Positions 1-8,593 are shown, counted from the stretch's first letter. The stretch: 64,000 nucleotides of DNA from Haloferax gibbonsii ATCC 33959 (GCF_000336775.1 NZ_AOLJ01000022.1:208210-272209), one strand, 5' to 3'. Notes: generated by a model from the letters alone, not told the origin. Numbers and translations are program-made.

Positions 1-528
1 GGACAGGCGATTCTCCTCGGGGGCATCCTCGGGGCGATGATGGCGGCCGACATGGGCGGCCCCATCAACAAGGTCGCCTACGTGTTCTCCGTCGGCCTCA
101 TCTCCGAGGGCGTCACCGCGCCGATGGCCGCGGTCATGATCGCGGGTATGGTCCCGCCGATCGGCCTCGCGCTGTCGAACTTCATCGCGCCGCAGAAGTA
201 CGCGGCCGAGATGTACGAGAACGCCAAGAGCGGCGTGCTCCTCGGCTTCTCCTTTATCACTGAGGGCGCGATTCCGTACGCGGCGGCCGACCCGGCCCGC
301 GTCATCCCGAGCGTCGTCGCCGGCAGCGCCGTCGCCGGCGCGGCCTCGATGGCGCTCGGCGTGAACATGCCGGCTCCGCACGGCGGCATCTTCGTGGTTC
401 CGCTGTCGAACCAGCCGTTCATGTTTATCGCGTGCATCCTGCTGGGCTCCATCGTCACCGCGGTCATCGCGACGGCCATCAAGCCGAACTTCGACGCCAA
501 GGTGGCCGCCCAGAGCTCCGACGACTGA
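1..528 (+). CDS. ptfC: PTS fructose-specific EIIC, 3' part
   Basis: This is the C-terminal 175 residues of the membrane channel component of a fructose phosphotransferase system, which moves fructose across the membrane while it is phosphorylated. The reading frame is open from the first base, so the start lies outside the window. The visible part is hydrophobic with several membrane segments and contains the EIIC-Fru signature around ITEGAIPYAA and a MPAPHGG loop, then ends in a short soluble tail. It is followed 44 bases later by the EIIA gene on the same strand, and the genes downstream (HPr, EI, EIIB) complete the phosphorelay. The family call is firm; only the missing N-terminus limits the entry. 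Confidence 0.95.
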   Translation, partial: GQAILLGGILGAMMAADMGGPINKVAYVFSVGLISEGVTAPMAAVMIAGMVPPIGLALSNFIAPQKYAAEMYENAKSGVLLGFSFITEGAIPYAAADPARVIPSVVAGSAVAGAASMALGVNMPAPHGGIFVVPLSNQPFMFIACILLGSIVTAVIATAIKPNFDAKVAAQSSDD

Positions 529-572
529 CCACACCGAACTAATCTTTCCAGACCCGAACGAAGTACAATACA

Positions 573-1037
573 ATGGACGTCACTGACATCAGCACCATCA
601 CACCGCTCGAACTGATATCGCTCGAAGAGCCGCCGGCGACGAAGGAGGGAGCCATCGAGTTCCTCCTCGACCTCGCGGTCGACGCCGGCCGCGTCGACGA
701 CCGAGACGCCGCGCTCGACGCCCTCCTCGAACGCGAGGAAGAGGCGACGACCGGCGTGGGCTTCGGCATCGGCATCCCGCACGCGAAGACCGACGCCGTC
801 TCGAAGCCGACGGTCGCCTTCGCGCGCTCGACCGAGGGCATCGACTTCGACGCCATGGACGACAAGCCGGCGAAGCTCCTCTTTATGATTCTCGTCCCCG
901 CGGCGGGCGGCGAGGACCACCTGCAGATTCTGAGCGCCCTCTCGCGGTCGCTCATGCACGAGGACGTGCGCGAGAAGCTCCTCGAAGCCGAGAGCAAGCA
1001 GACCGTCCAGGACGTGCTCGCCGAGGTGGTCGAGTGA
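573..1037 (+). CDS. ptfA: PTS fructose-specific EIIA component
   Basis: A cytoplasmic phosphocarrier of 154 residues that passes phosphate from HPr to EIIB. The sequence shows the EIIA-Fru/mannitol fold, with the active histidine in the motif GIGIPHAKTDAV (His70) and the downstream MILVPAAGGEDHLQILSALS segment. Length is normal for a free-standing EIIA domain. The ATG at 573 is the first good start after the ptfC stop. The stop overlaps the next gene's start by one base (TGATG), which suggests translational coupling to ptsH. It is part of one transcription unit with ptfC, ptsH, ptsI and ptfB. Confidence 0.96.
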   Translation: MDVTDISTITPLELISLEEPPATKEGAIEFLLDLAVDAGRVDDRDAALDALLEREEEATTGVGFGIGIPHAKTDAVSKPTVAFARSTEGIDFDAMDDKPAKLLFMILVPAAGGEDHLQILSALSRSLMHEDVREKLLEAESKQTVQDVLAEVVE

Positions 1038-1306
1038 TGGAGCGGACCGTCACGGTCGTCCCCGAAGACGGGCTCCACGCCCGCCCGGCCTCGCAGTTCG
1101 TCGAGACCGCGAACTCCTTCGACGCCGACGTACAGCTCGGCCGCGCCGACGAGGACGACCTCGTCCCCGCCGCCAGCATGCTCGCGGTCACCGGTCTCGG
1201 CGTCGGACACGGCGAGTCGGTCCGACTCGTCGCCGAGGGTGACGACGCGGAAGCGGCACTCGACGCCCTAGAGGACATCCTTTCGACGCCCGAAGCCAAA
1301 CAGTAA
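1037..1306 (+). CDS. ptsH: PTS phosphocarrier protein HPr
   Basis: HPr is the small phosphocarrier between enzyme I and the sugar-specific components. The 89-residue protein carries the canonical active site GLHARPAS near the N-terminus, with the phosphorylated histidine at residue 14 when translation starts at the ATG at 1037. A GTG three bases earlier (1034) would add one residue, but the ATG overlapping the ptfA stop is the more natural start. The acidic composition fits a halophile. It is followed after a 3-base gap by ptsI. Confidence 0.95.
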   Translation: MERTVTVVPEDGLHARPASQFVETANSFDADVQLGRADEDDLVPAASMLAVTGLGVGHGESVRLVAEGDDAEAALDALEDILSTPEAKQ

Positions 1307-1309
1307 GCC

Positions 1310-3007
1310 ATGACCGAACGAACCCTCTCCGGCATCGGCGTGACACCGCTTTCGGGCGTCGGCACCGTCGTCTGGTACCGACCGGACGCCGACCTCCCGG
1401 AGCCGCCGGCCCCGGAAGACGTGGACGGAGACGCCGAACTGGCGCGCTTCGAGGACGCCCGCGCGGCCGCCGAAGACGAACTCGAAGCCGAGCGCGAGCG
1501 GACCGCCGAGCGCGTCGGCGAGGAGGAGGCCGCGGTGTTCGACGCGCACGTCCAGTTCCTCAACGACCCGCAGATAACCGACGGCGTCACCGACGCCATC
1601 GAGGGCGGACTCCCGGCCGAACACGCCGTTCAGGAGACGTTCTCCGAGTTCGTCGAGCAGTTCGAGAACATGGGCGGTCGCATGGGCGAGCGCGCCGACG
1701 ACCTCCGCGACGTGCGCGACCGGCTCGTGCGCGTCCTCTCGGACGGCGAGCGGGTCGACCTCTCGTCGCTGCCGGAGGGGAGCGTCGTCGTCGCCGAGCG
1801 CCTCACGCCGAGCGACACCGCACAGCTCGACCCCGAGCGCGTCGCCGGCTTCGTCACGGTGACGGGCGGCCGCACCTCCCACGCGGCCATCTTCGCGCGC
1901 TCGCTCGCCCTGCCGGCCATCGTCGGCGTGGGCGAGGAACTCCAGTCCGTCGAGGACGGCACCGAAGTCGTCGTCGACGGCGAGTCGGGCGACCTCGTGG
2001 TCGACCCGACCGACGAGCGCAAGGAGGCCGCCGCGGCCGCCGCCGAGGTGGACATCCGACACGAGTCGGTCGAGACCGCCGACGGCGTCGACATCGAGGT
2101 CGCGGCCAACATCGGCACGCTGGCGGACCTCGGGCCGGCCGTCGACCGCGGGGCCGACGGCGTCGGCCTGTTCCGCACCGAGTTCCTCTTCCTCGACCGC
2201 GAGTCGCCGCCGGACGAAGACGAGCAGTACGAGGCGTACGTCGAGGCGCTCGAATCGTTCGACGGCGGCCGCGTCGTCGTCCGGACGCTCGACATCGGCG
2301 GCGACAAGCCGGTCCCGTACCTCGACCTGCCGGACGAGGAGAACCCGTTCCTCGGCGAGCGCGGCATCCGGCGGTCGCTCGGCCCGGACGCGGACCTCTT
2401 CGAGACGCAGGTGCGCGCGCTCCTGCGCGCGGCGGCCAGCGCCGACGGGGCGAACCTGTCGGTGATGCTCCCGCTCGTCTCGACGGTCGAGGAGCTTCGC
2501 GCCGGCCGAGAGCGGTTCGAGTCGGTCGCGGCCGACCTCGACTCCGAGGGCGTCGAAAACGAACTGCCCGAGTTCGGCATCATGGTCGAGACGCCCGCCG
2601 CGGCGTTCATGGCCGACCGGTTCGCGCCGCACGTCGACTTCTTCAGCATCGGGACGAACGACCTCGCGCAGTACGTGATGGCCGCAGAGCGCGGCAACGA
2701 GCGCGTTTCTGACCTCGGTGACTACCGTCAGCCGGCGGTCCTCCGCGCCATCGACGCCACCGTCTCGGCGACCGAGGGCGAGGACTGCTGGGTCGGCATG
2801 TGCGGCGAGATGGCCGGCGACCCGGACCTCACCGAACTGCTCGTCGGGCTCGGCCTCGACGAACTGAGCATGAGCGCCGTGACGGTGCCGCAGGTCAAGG
2901 CGGCCGTCGCGGAGACCGACACCGCGGACGCCCGCGAACTCGCGGAGCGCGTCCTGCAGGCCGACACCAAGGCTGAAGTCGCGGAAATCCTTACACTAGA
3001 CCAATGA
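1310..3007 (+). CDS. ptsI: PTS enzyme I (phosphoenolpyruvate-protein phosphotransferase)
   Basis: Enzyme I takes phosphate from phosphoenolpyruvate and gives it to HPr. The 565-residue protein has the usual layout: an N-terminal HPr-binding and phosphohistidine region with the active histidine in TGGRTSHAAIFARS (His191), and a C-terminal PEP-binding barrel with GADGVGLFRTEFLFLDR, the ENPFLGERGIRRSL motif, FFSIGTNDLAQY, and the catalytic cysteine in GMCGEMAGD (Cys498). The length is typical. Its stop overlaps the ptfB start by four bases (ATGA), so the two genes are very likely translationally coupled. Confidence 0.97.
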   Translation: MTERTLSGIGVTPLSGVGTVVWYRPDADLPEPPAPEDVDGDAELARFEDARAAAEDELEAERERTAERVGEEEAAVFDAHVQFLNDPQITDGVTDAIEGGLPAEHAVQETFSEFVEQFENMGGRMGERADDLRDVRDRLVRVLSDGERVDLSSLPEGSVVVAERLTPSDTAQLDPERVAGFVTVTGGRTSHAAIFARSLALPAIVGVGEELQSVEDGTEVVVDGESGDLVVDPTDERKEAAAAAAEVDIRHESVETADGVDIEVAANIGTLADLGPAVDRGADGVGLFRTEFLFLDRESPPDEDEQYEAYVEALESFDGGRVVVRTLDIGGDKPVPYLDLPDEENPFLGERGIRRSLGPDADLFETQVRALLRAAASADGANLSVMLPLVSTVEELRAGRERFESVAADLDSEGVENELPEFGIMVETPAAAFMADRFAPHVDFFSIGTNDLAQYVMAAERGNERVSDLGDYRQPAVLRAIDATVSATEGEDCWVGMCGEMAGDPDLTELLVGLGLDELSMSAVTVPQVKAAVAETDTADARELAERVLQADTKAEVAEILTLDQ

Positions 3008-3480
3008 AACTCGTCGCAGTCACATCCTGTCCGACCGGAATCGCACACAGCCAGATGGCGGCCGAGAACCTCCTGCAGGCCGGCGAGCGCCTCGGCCACG
3101 ACATCGACGTCGAGGTCCAGGGCGCGATGGGCACGCAGGACGAACTGTCCTCGGACGCCATCGCCGAGGCCGACGCGGTCATCATCACCTCGGACACGTC
3201 GGTCAGCCGCGACCGCTTCGACGGCAAACTCGTCGTCAAGGGGACGGTCAAAGACGGCGTCAACAACGCCGAGGCCGTCGTGAAGAAGGCGGTCGAACTC
3301 GCCGAGGCCGGCAAGACCGGTTCGGTCACGTTCGGAAGCGGCGACGACGGCGAGGACGCCGACGCCGACGCCGGCACCGACGGCTCGTCCGGCGACGCCG
3401 CGGAATCGGACGAACCCGTTCGCCGCGGCGGCGACCCCGAAAAGGGGCTGTTCGCCCGGCTGAAGAAGCTGTTCTCGTAA
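3004..3480 (+). CDS. ptfB: PTS fructose-specific EIIB component
   Basis: EIIB receives phosphate from EIIA on a cysteine and donates it to fructose bound by EIIC. The active cysteine is residue 9 in VAVTSCPTGIAHSQMAAENL. The first ~105 residues match the EIIB-Fru domain. They are followed by a ~30-residue Asp/Gly-rich linker and a short basic-hydrophobic tail (GLFARLKKLFS) that is not part of the usual domain. The tail could form an amphipathic helix at the membrane or EIIC; this is inference. It is the last gene of the operon, and T-rich sequence follows the stop. Confidence 0.94.
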   Translation: MKLVAVTSCPTGIAHSQMAAENLLQAGERLGHDIDVEVQGAMGTQDELSSDAIAEADAVIITSDTSVSRDRFDGKLVVKGTVKDGVNNAEAVVKKAVELAEAGKTGSVTFGSGDDGEDADADAGTDGSSGDAAESDEPVRRGGDPEKGLFARLKKLFS

Positions 3481-3490
3481 CGCCGCCGAC

Positions 3491-3504
3491 GGTTTTCCGT
3501 TTTT
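3491..3504 (+). terminator. T-rich terminator after the PTS operon
   Basis: Two short T runs (TTTT and TTTTT) follow the ptfB stop by about 12 bases, in otherwise very GC-rich DNA. Archaeal termination commonly uses such T tracts without a hairpin. The position is what is expected for the end of the PTS transcript. Confidence 0.4.
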
Positions 3505-3596
3505 CGCTCGCCCGCCAGCGGCGGCGCTTCGTCCGCCGACGAAAATTAACTCGAACGCGAACAAACGAAAACGTGCAGAATCGAAACTCGCTTCCC

Positions 3597-3636
3597 ATAC
3601 ATTATTAGTCTCGCAGTCGTTGACGAAACCGAGGTG
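3597..3636 (+). promoter_or_regulatory. fba promoter region and Shine-Dalgarno site
   Basis: An AT-rich patch at 3597-3607 (ATACATTATTA) is the best core promoter candidate for fba. GAGGTG at 3631-3636 is a good match to the anti-Shine-Dalgarno end of 16S rRNA and sits 8 bases before the ATG at 3645. This supports that start and implies a short 5' leader, unlike many leaderless genes in the window. Confidence 0.45.
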
Positions 3637-3644
3637 AACGCATA

Positions 3645-4637
3645 ATGCCGTTCTACGGCGGGGAGGAACTCGCCACAGTGTACGACGAGGCGCTCGACGA
3701 AGGATTCGGCCTCATCGCGAGTAACATCGCGGAGCCGAACATTATGATGGGTCTCATGGAGGGGGCCGACCGGATGGACTCGGACCTCCTGTTGCAGATG
3801 AGCGGTGGTGCCTGCCGGTTCGCCGGTGACGGCGACGCCGTCGCGGGCCTGAAAGCCATGGGGAACTACATCGAGACCATCGCCGAGCGGTACGACATCG
3901 GCGTCTTCCTCAACATGGACCACCAGACGGACCTCGAGTTCATCGAGCAGCAGATCGAACTCGACATCCCGTCGTCAATCATGATCGACGCCTCCCACGA
4001 GCCGTTCGACGAGAACGTCGCGACGAGCCGCGAGGTCGTCGAGATGGTCGAGGCCGCGGACTCCGACGTCCTCATCGAGGCCGAACTCGGCCAGATAAAG
4101 GGCGTCGAGGACGAAATCGAGGCCGAAGAGGCGTTCTACACGGACCCCGAACAGGCCGTCGAGTTCGTCGACAAGACGGGCGCGGACCTGCTCGCCATCT
4201 CCGTCGGCACGCAGCACGGGGTCGCCAAGGGCAAGGACCTCGAACTCCGCCCGGATCTCGCCCAGGACATCCGACAGGCCCTGCGCGACCACGGCCTCGA
4301 CACGCCGCTCGTCCTCCACGGCTCTTCGGGCGTCCAGCCCGACCAACTGCAGGAGATGCTCAAACACGGCATCTGCAAGGTCAACAAGGACACCCGCTAC
4401 CAGTACGAGTACACGCGCACCGCCTACGACCTCTACAGCGAGGACCCCAACGCCATCGTCCCGCCGGAGGGCGTCGAGGACGCCCGTGACACGTTCTTCA
4501 ACGAGACCGAGTGGTCGCCGAACAAGGACGTGTTCGACCCCCGCGTCGTCGGTCGCGACATCCGCGAGCGCATCGCCGACGTGCACGCCGGTCTGACCGA
4601 GGTCTCCGGCAGCGCCGGCCAGTCCCTGTTCAAGTAA
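3645..4637 (+). CDS. fba: Fructose-bisphosphate aldolase, class II
   Basis: This 330-residue enzyme interconverts fructose 1,6-bisphosphate with dihydroxyacetone phosphate and glyceraldehyde 3-phosphate. The zinc-dependent class II signature is clear: NMDHQTD (Asp92, His93), [32 protein letters not shown] (His191), VLHGSSGVQ (His225) and KVNKDT. Placement directly after the fructose PTS operon, on the same strand but with its own upstream AT-rich region and Shine-Dalgarno, fits a role in fructose breakdown by the phosphofructokinase route as well as in gluconeogenesis. Length is ordinary. Confidence 0.96.
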   Translation: MPFYGGEELATVYDEALDEGFGLIASNIAEPNIMMGLMEGADRMDSDLLLQMSGGACRFAGDGDAVAGLKAMGNYIETIAERYDIGVFLNMDHQTDLEFIEQQIELDIPSSIMIDASHEPFDENVATSREVVEMVEAADSDVLIEAELGQIKGVEDEIEAEEAFYTDPEQAVEFVDKTGADLLAISVGTQHGVAKGKDLELRPDLAQDIRQALRDHGLDTPLVLHGSSGVQPDQLQEMLKHGICKVNKDTRYQYEYTRTAYDLYSEDPNAIVPPEGVEDARDTFFNETEWSPNKDVFDPRVVGRDIRERIADVHAGLTEVSGSAGQSLFK

Positions 4638-4841
4638 CCCGCGCGGGCGGTGATTCGTTCACCGTCGAGCGTTCGCCGCGTCCGCACGGCGGACCGGAAC
4701 CCGGTTGTCGTCTCCACCCGGCACTCCGCCGGCTCTTCGTTTCGATACGCTTCTCGCCCAGCGGCGGCGCTCTCGGGGGTCGACGGCAGTCGAGTTCGAT
4801 GCCCCACGTCGCTTAAGGTGTCACGCGGCGTGGACGTACGT

Positions 4842-4991
4842 ATGCCGCAGATTCACCTCGACGACGAGACGGTCGCCCGACTCGACGCGCTCCGCGAGGA
4901 CGACGAGGAGTACGACGACCTCATCAACGAACTGATGAACATCTACGAGGCGAGCGAGCGAACGCTGTTCCACGCCGGCGACGAGTACTGA
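4842..4991 (+). CDS. Small acidic DUF7557-like protein
   Basis: A 49-residue, strongly acidic protein of a kind common in haloarchaea. The beginning (PQIHLDDETVARLDALRE) resembles the N-terminal strand and first helix of ribbon-helix-helix proteins, and the rest is helical (DDLINELMNIYEAS). I recall this family as DUF7557. The ATG at 4842 lies about 27 bases after a weak TATA-like CTTAAGG at 4811-4817, as in a leaderless transcript. An upstream in-frame extension reads as low-quality coding sequence, so the short form is preferred. Role unknown; DNA binding or an antitoxin-like role are possible but not shown. Confidence 0.75.
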   Translation: MPQIHLDDETVARLDALREDDEEYDDLINELMNIYEASERTLFHAGDEY

Positions 4992-5052
4992 GTCGTCGCC
5001 GCCGACGCTCGGCCGTCCGTCCGACCGGTTCGCGGTGGCTCGCGGTGGTCCG

Positions 5053-5178
5053 TTACGAACCGAGCCACCGCGCGAGCGCTCCCGCGAGGAGCACCAGTGC
5101 GCCGGCGATAAACGTGCCGGGAATCGGAAGCACGAACAGGAGTCCACCGAACGCGAATATCAGCGTTGACGGTCTCAT
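5053..5178 (-). CDS. Small membrane protein, 41 residues
   Basis: A 41-residue reading frame with one or two hydrophobic segments: MRPSTLIFAFGGLLFVLPIP, then a turn and a second stretch ending in ARWLGS. It has haloarchaeal codon use and a clean start and stop. I do not recognise a named family. Proline-rich turns between two short hydrophobic helices are typical of small haloarchaeal hairpin membrane proteins. It lies alone, on the opposite strand to the gene before it, and upstream of the gene at 5285-5734 is on the same strand. Confidence 0.6.
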   Translation of the reverse strand: MRPSTLIFAFGGLLFVLPIPGTFIAGALVLLAGALARWLGS

Positions 5179-5284
5179 CTAGCAGCGACGTCGCGCCCGC
5201 GCCTGTTACGAATTGTGGCCCTCGAACGGAATGTCGACACCGGAGCCGGGTGAGCGCTCCCGCCGCGGCCGGTCGCCCGGCCCG

Positions 5285-5734
5285 CTATTCGAGGTAGCTG
5301 ACGCGGACCTGATTCCACTTGCCCTTCTTTTCGAGGTGGTCTTGGAGCGCGTCCGCGTACTCTTGTGTGAGCCGTTCCGCGTCCTCGAGTTTCTCCTGTT
5401 CGCCCTTCTTGCCGCCGCCGCCCATGCCGAGCGCGCCCTTGATGGAGTCGACGATGCCGCCGCCGCCGGACGACGAGTCGCCTCCGCCGCCGCCACCCAT
5501 CGCGCCCATCTGGCTGCGGATGTTGTCGAGTTCGGGGATTATCTGCGGGACTTTCTCCGTGTCGGCGACGATGCGCGCCTCCTCGGGGTCGTCCGCGTTC
5601 TCGATTTCGAACTCCGTCGCCGTCATGATGAGCCCCCATTCCTGACTGTTGAACCGGGAGTTCATCACCTGGTCGTTGAACTCGCGGTCCACCGTCATCC
5701 GGTCGCCGACGATGCTGTCGGTCCAATGTGCCAT
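5285..5734 (-). CDS. DUF5799 family protein
   Basis: A 149-residue conserved haloarchaeal protein. The N-terminal half is well structured (GDRMTVDREFNDQVMNSRFNSQEWGLIMTATEF is recognisable as the family core). The middle is a glycine-rich linker (two runs of GGGG separated by serines), and the C-terminus is a charged helix (EYADALQDHLEKKGKW). I recall the family as DUF5799. A GTG two codons upstream could also start translation, but ATG at 5734 is preferred. No catalytic motif is visible; function unknown. Confidence 0.8.
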   Translation of the reverse strand: MAHWTDSIVGDRMTVDREFNDQVMNSRFNSQEWGLIMTATEFEIENADDPEEARIVADTEKVPQIIPELDNIRSQMGAMGGGGGGDSSSGGGGIVDSIKGALGMGGGGKKGEQEKLEDAERLTQEYADALQDHLEKKGKWNQVRVSYLE

Positions 5735-5892
5735 GTGCACACGTCGTCGGCCGGTCGGTATCAGAGTTGCGGGGCCGGCCGGCCCCGGAGGCGACCGACC
5801 GCGGAGGCGACCGCGCCCCAGTCAGCCGACGGGGCGACGGGACGGATTGCCTCCCACGCGGGTTTAATGCGGTTGGGTGACGACCCCGAATC

Positions 5893-7116
5893 ATGGAGCG
5901 GTACGACCTCCTGTACAGACTGTACGGGAACTTCGACGCGGACGCGGTCCGGGACGCACAGGACTTCGTCGACCTCTTGCCGCCGCTCGGCTCGCCGGTG
6001 GCGCTGTCGCACTGGCAGGCGGTCGACGACGAACTCACGGCGAAGAAAGACCGCATCCGCCGGGCGCTCTCCGACGGCGACCGCTACGCCGAACTCGCCG
6101 CGCGCGCGACGCGGGACCAGGCGTTCACCGCCCTCGACCTCTACACGAAGTACGGTCGGGCGGTGAACGCGCTCGTCCTCGACGTGGACGAGACGCTGCG
6201 CTCTGCGGGGCAGACCGACAACGAGATTCCACGCGAGGTGCTGCACCTCCTCACCCAGTTCCACGAGGAGGGCGTCCCCATCGTCATCTGCACCGGCCAG
6301 ACATTGGAGAACGTCAAGGGCTTCGCCATTCAGGGATTGGGCAACGAACTCGTCCACTCGGGGAACGTGAGCATCGTCTACGAGGCGGGCACCGGCGTCT
6401 TCACGCCCGGACACGGCTCGGACACGAAGCGCCTCCTCTACGAGACGCTCGACGACCCGGTGCAGTCGGTCTTCGAGTCGGTTCGCGGGCGCGTCATCAG
6501 CGACCTCCCCGACGCGCTCCGCGGGGGCGTTCACCTGCAGGGCAACGAGTTCAACGTCACGCTCAAGCCGAACTTCGAGACCGGCAGCGACGACGCCGAG
6601 GAAGTCATCGACGGCGCGCTCGTCTACTTGCTCGACCTCCTCGGCGAGGCGCTCACCGACGACCCCGCCGGTCCCGACTGGGCGCGGGCGTACTTCGCGG
6701 AGCGCGACCCGGAGATAGCGGGCGTGCTCGACGACCGCGACGCGCTTCCCGCCTCGGATGTGGCGGAGATTCCCGAGGACGCGAGGCGGACGCTGGAGCG
6801 AGTGACGGTCGCGTACTACCACGCCGACGCCGCGGAACTCTCCGCGGTCGACCTGAACAAGGCGGCGGGCGTCCGCGCCGCGCTCGACGTGCTCGGGGTG
6901 GACGACCCGTTCGTCCTCGTGATGGGCGACTCGAAGTCCGACCTCGACGTGATGAGTTGGGCCGCCGAAAACGAGTGCGGGCTCGCGGCCGCCCCCGAGC
7001 ACTCCTCTCCGGGTGTGCTCGAACACGTCCGCGAGACCGACGAACTGGTGTTTCCCCGCGGGGACGCCGCCTCGGTGCTCCGGACGGCCTACGCGCTCAA
7101 CCTCTTGGTCGACTGA
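5893..7116 (+). CDS. HAD-superfamily hydrolase
   Basis: A 407-residue protein with haloacid-dehalogenase phosphatase motifs: motif I LVLDVDETLRS (Asp97 and Asp99), motif II ICTGQT near residue 134, a lysine in VDLNKAAGV and the acidic motif GDSKSDLDVM near residue 345. This set suggests a Cof/sucrose-phosphatase/phosphomannomutase-type phosphatase with an inserted cap domain. The ~90-residue helical N-terminal extension before motif I is unusual for that subgroup. TTTAAT at 5863-5868 lies 25 bases before the ATG, a leaderless promoter pattern. Substrate unknown. Confidence 0.85.
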   Translation: MERYDLLYRLYGNFDADAVRDAQDFVDLLPPLGSPVALSHWQAVDDELTAKKDRIRRALSDGDRYAELAARATRDQAFTALDLYTKYGRAVNALVLDVDETLRSAGQTDNEIPREVLHLLTQFHEEGVPIVICTGQTLENVKGFAIQGLGNELVHSGNVSIVYEAGTGVFTPGHGSDTKRLLYETLDDPVQSVFESVRGRVISDLPDALRGGVHLQGNEFNVTLKPNFETGSDDAEEVIDGALVYLLDLLGEALTDDPAGPDWARAYFAERDPEIAGVLDDRDALPASDVAEIPEDARRTLERVTVAYYHADAAELSAVDLNKAAGVRAALDVLGVDDPFVLVMGDSKSDLDVMSWAAENECGLAAAPEHSSPGVLEHVRETDELVFPRGDAASVLRTAYALNLLVD

Positions 7117-7143
7117 GGGTGGCGCGCCGCACGGTGTCTCAGC

Positions 7144-7740
7144 TCACACCGTGCACATTCCGATGTCGTCACCCGAGTCGTCGTCGGTCGAATCGTCCGA
7201 GGATGAGCCGCTGTCGTCGGTGTTCGACCCGTCGTCGTTCGAGTTGTCGTCGGCGTTGTCATCGTTCGAACTGTCGTCGGACGAACTGTCGTCGGTGTTG
7301 TCATCGCTCGAACTGTCGTCACTCGAGTCGTCGTCGTTCGAGTCGTCGGACGAACTCTCGTCGTTCGAGTCGTCGCTGTCGTTCGATTTCGAACTGCTGC
7401 GTTTCTTCGAGGACTTCTTCGTCGTCGAGTCGGTGTCGTCGTCGGCAGCGTCGGTTTCGACCGTCTCGAACGCGCCGGTCGCGTTCTCGGAGTCGTCCGC
7501 GGACGAGCCGCCGTCGGCATCGTCGGCGTCACCCGAGTCGTCGCCGACGACGGGCTCTTCTTGGATTTCGACGTCCTCGTCCGGCGCGTCGCCGTCGGGG
7601 TCGGTCACGTCGGCGCCGATACTTCTGTCGGCGTCGTCGGCGGGAGCGGGCGTCTCGGGCGTATTCACGCCGCCGGAGAGGAGGGCGAACACGACGATGA
7701 CGAGGACGACGGCACCGACGCCGAGTTGGCCGAGGTTCAT
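7144..7740 (-). CDS. Membrane-anchored Ser/Asp-rich repeat protein
   Basis: A 198-residue protein with one N-terminal hydrophobic segment (residues ~5-22) and no lipobox. A Pro/Asp-rich stretch follows, and then about 110 residues of almost pure Ser, Asp and Asn (DDSS/SSDD-type repeats). It ends in a short non-repetitive IGMCTV. The DNA is a degenerate TCG/GTC array read antisense. The design resembles a surface stalk or spacer tethered at the membrane. The ATG overlaps (ATGA) the stop of a possible 22-codon upstream frame. Length of the repeat may vary between strains. Function not known. Confidence 0.65.
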   Translation of the reverse strand: MNLGQLGVGAVVLVIVVFALLSGGVNTPETPAPADDADRSIGADVTDPDGDAPDEDVEIQEEPVVGDDSGDADDADGGSSADDSENATGAFETVETDAADDDTDSTTKKSSKKRSSSKSNDSDDSNDESSSDDSNDDDSSDDSSSDDNTDDSSSDDSSNDDNADDNSNDDGSNTDDSGSSSDDSTDDDSGDDIGMCTV

Positions 7741-7805
7741 CGCGCGGCCTCCCGGGAGTCGAAGTCGGGACCCTGTGTCGGTACATCGGTGGCAGTCAGA
7801 GACAT
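7737..7805 (-). CDS. Possible 22-codon leader ORF before the Ser/Asp-rich gene
   Basis: A short frame (begins MSLTATDVPTQG) ends with a TGA that overlaps the ATG of the Ser/Asp-rich protein in an ATGA arrangement, as in translationally coupled pairs. It is too short to judge by codon use and has no recognised family. An AAATAA patch upstream is too close for a good leaderless promoter. It may simply be chance. Confidence 0.25.
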   Translation of the reverse strand: MSLTATDVPTQGPDFDSREAAR

Positions 7806-8146
7806 GGTTCGTCCCGTTATTTGCGTCCCGAGGCTTTCGTTACGAATCGTCTACCCCGGACGCCGCGGTAGTTCGGGATTCCGTCGGTCTGAGAGCGCGC
7901 CCCGCGACGGGGGCCCGACGCGAAGTCGTCGCGGGACGCGAAAATTCGCGTTCCTAACCCGTGTTAATACGCGAATACCGCGCCGGTCTGAGTGTCTATT
8001 TTCGGTTGACTCTCACCGTGAACTGAATGTCTGGAAATCCTGTGGTTATCGCCCGACTACGGAGCGTTTGACGGACGGTGTCTGGCCCGACCCCTCCCGC
8101 CGGTCCGACTTCGCAGTTATCTCCTCGGAACGCGTACATTCACCGA
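7806..8146. other. Non-coding stretch between divergent genes
   Basis: No convincing reading frame was seen here. It must hold the promoters of the leftward Ser/Asp-rich gene and the rightward luciferase-like gene. Notable content: the near-palindrome TTCGTTACGAA at 7836-7846, and an AT-rich patch around 7948-7976 (AAAATTCGCG and TTAATACGCG), well upstream of the rightward gene. Confidence 0.5.
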
Positions 8147-8593
8147 ATGACTACCTCCATCGACAGAATCGTCTCGCGGGTCTCGCGGTGGCCCGGCGTC
8201 GAGACCGCGCCGCACCGCTTCGGGGGAACGGAGTTCCTCGTCGCCGGCCGGGAGATCGGCCACGTCCACGACGCCGGCGTCGTCGACCTCGCGCTCACGA
8301 AACGCGTCCGCGACGTGCTCCTCACCGACGGCCTCGCGGACCCGCACCACGTGCTCCCCGACTCGGCGTGGGTGACCTACCGCGTCCGGAGCGCCGCCGA
8401 CGTGCCGGGCGCGATGCGCCTGCTCAGGCTCGCGTACCTCTGGCGACTGCTCGCGCTCCGCCGCCGCGGCGTCGACCTCGACCCGGCGATTGACCCCGAC
8501 ACCGACCTCCGGCGACTCGGCCTCCCCGCCGACCTCGACGCGCTCGTCCGAGAGACGTTCCGCGACACGCTCGACCGGCGCGCGCCGGTCTGA
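8147..8593 (+). CDS. Luciferase-domain (DUF5519) family protein
   Basis: A 148-residue protein matching the small DUF5519 family, often annotated as 'luciferase domain'. The diagnostic core is visible: RFGGTEFLVAGREIGHVHDAGVVDL, then HHVLPDSAWVTYRVRSAADV and a C-terminal helical segment. Members have no proven luciferase activity; the name comes from weak similarity to a phospholipid-related domain. The ATG at 8147 starts the conserved part; an upstream in-frame extension is Pro/Ser-rich and unlikely. It stands alone. Function is not established. Confidence 0.75.
   Translation: MTTSIDRIVSRVSRWPGVETAPHRFGGTEFLVAGREIGHVHDAGVVDLALTKRVRDVLLTDGLADPHHVLPDSAWVTYRVRSAADVPGAMRLLRLAYLWRLLALRRRGVDLDPAIDPDTDLRRLGLPADLDALVRETFRDTLDRRAPV

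Noticed and set aside
7201..7420. TCG repeat tract as a simple DNA repeat element
   Set aside because: The tract is degenerate and kept in frame as a Ser/Asp-rich protein, so it was treated as coding sequence.
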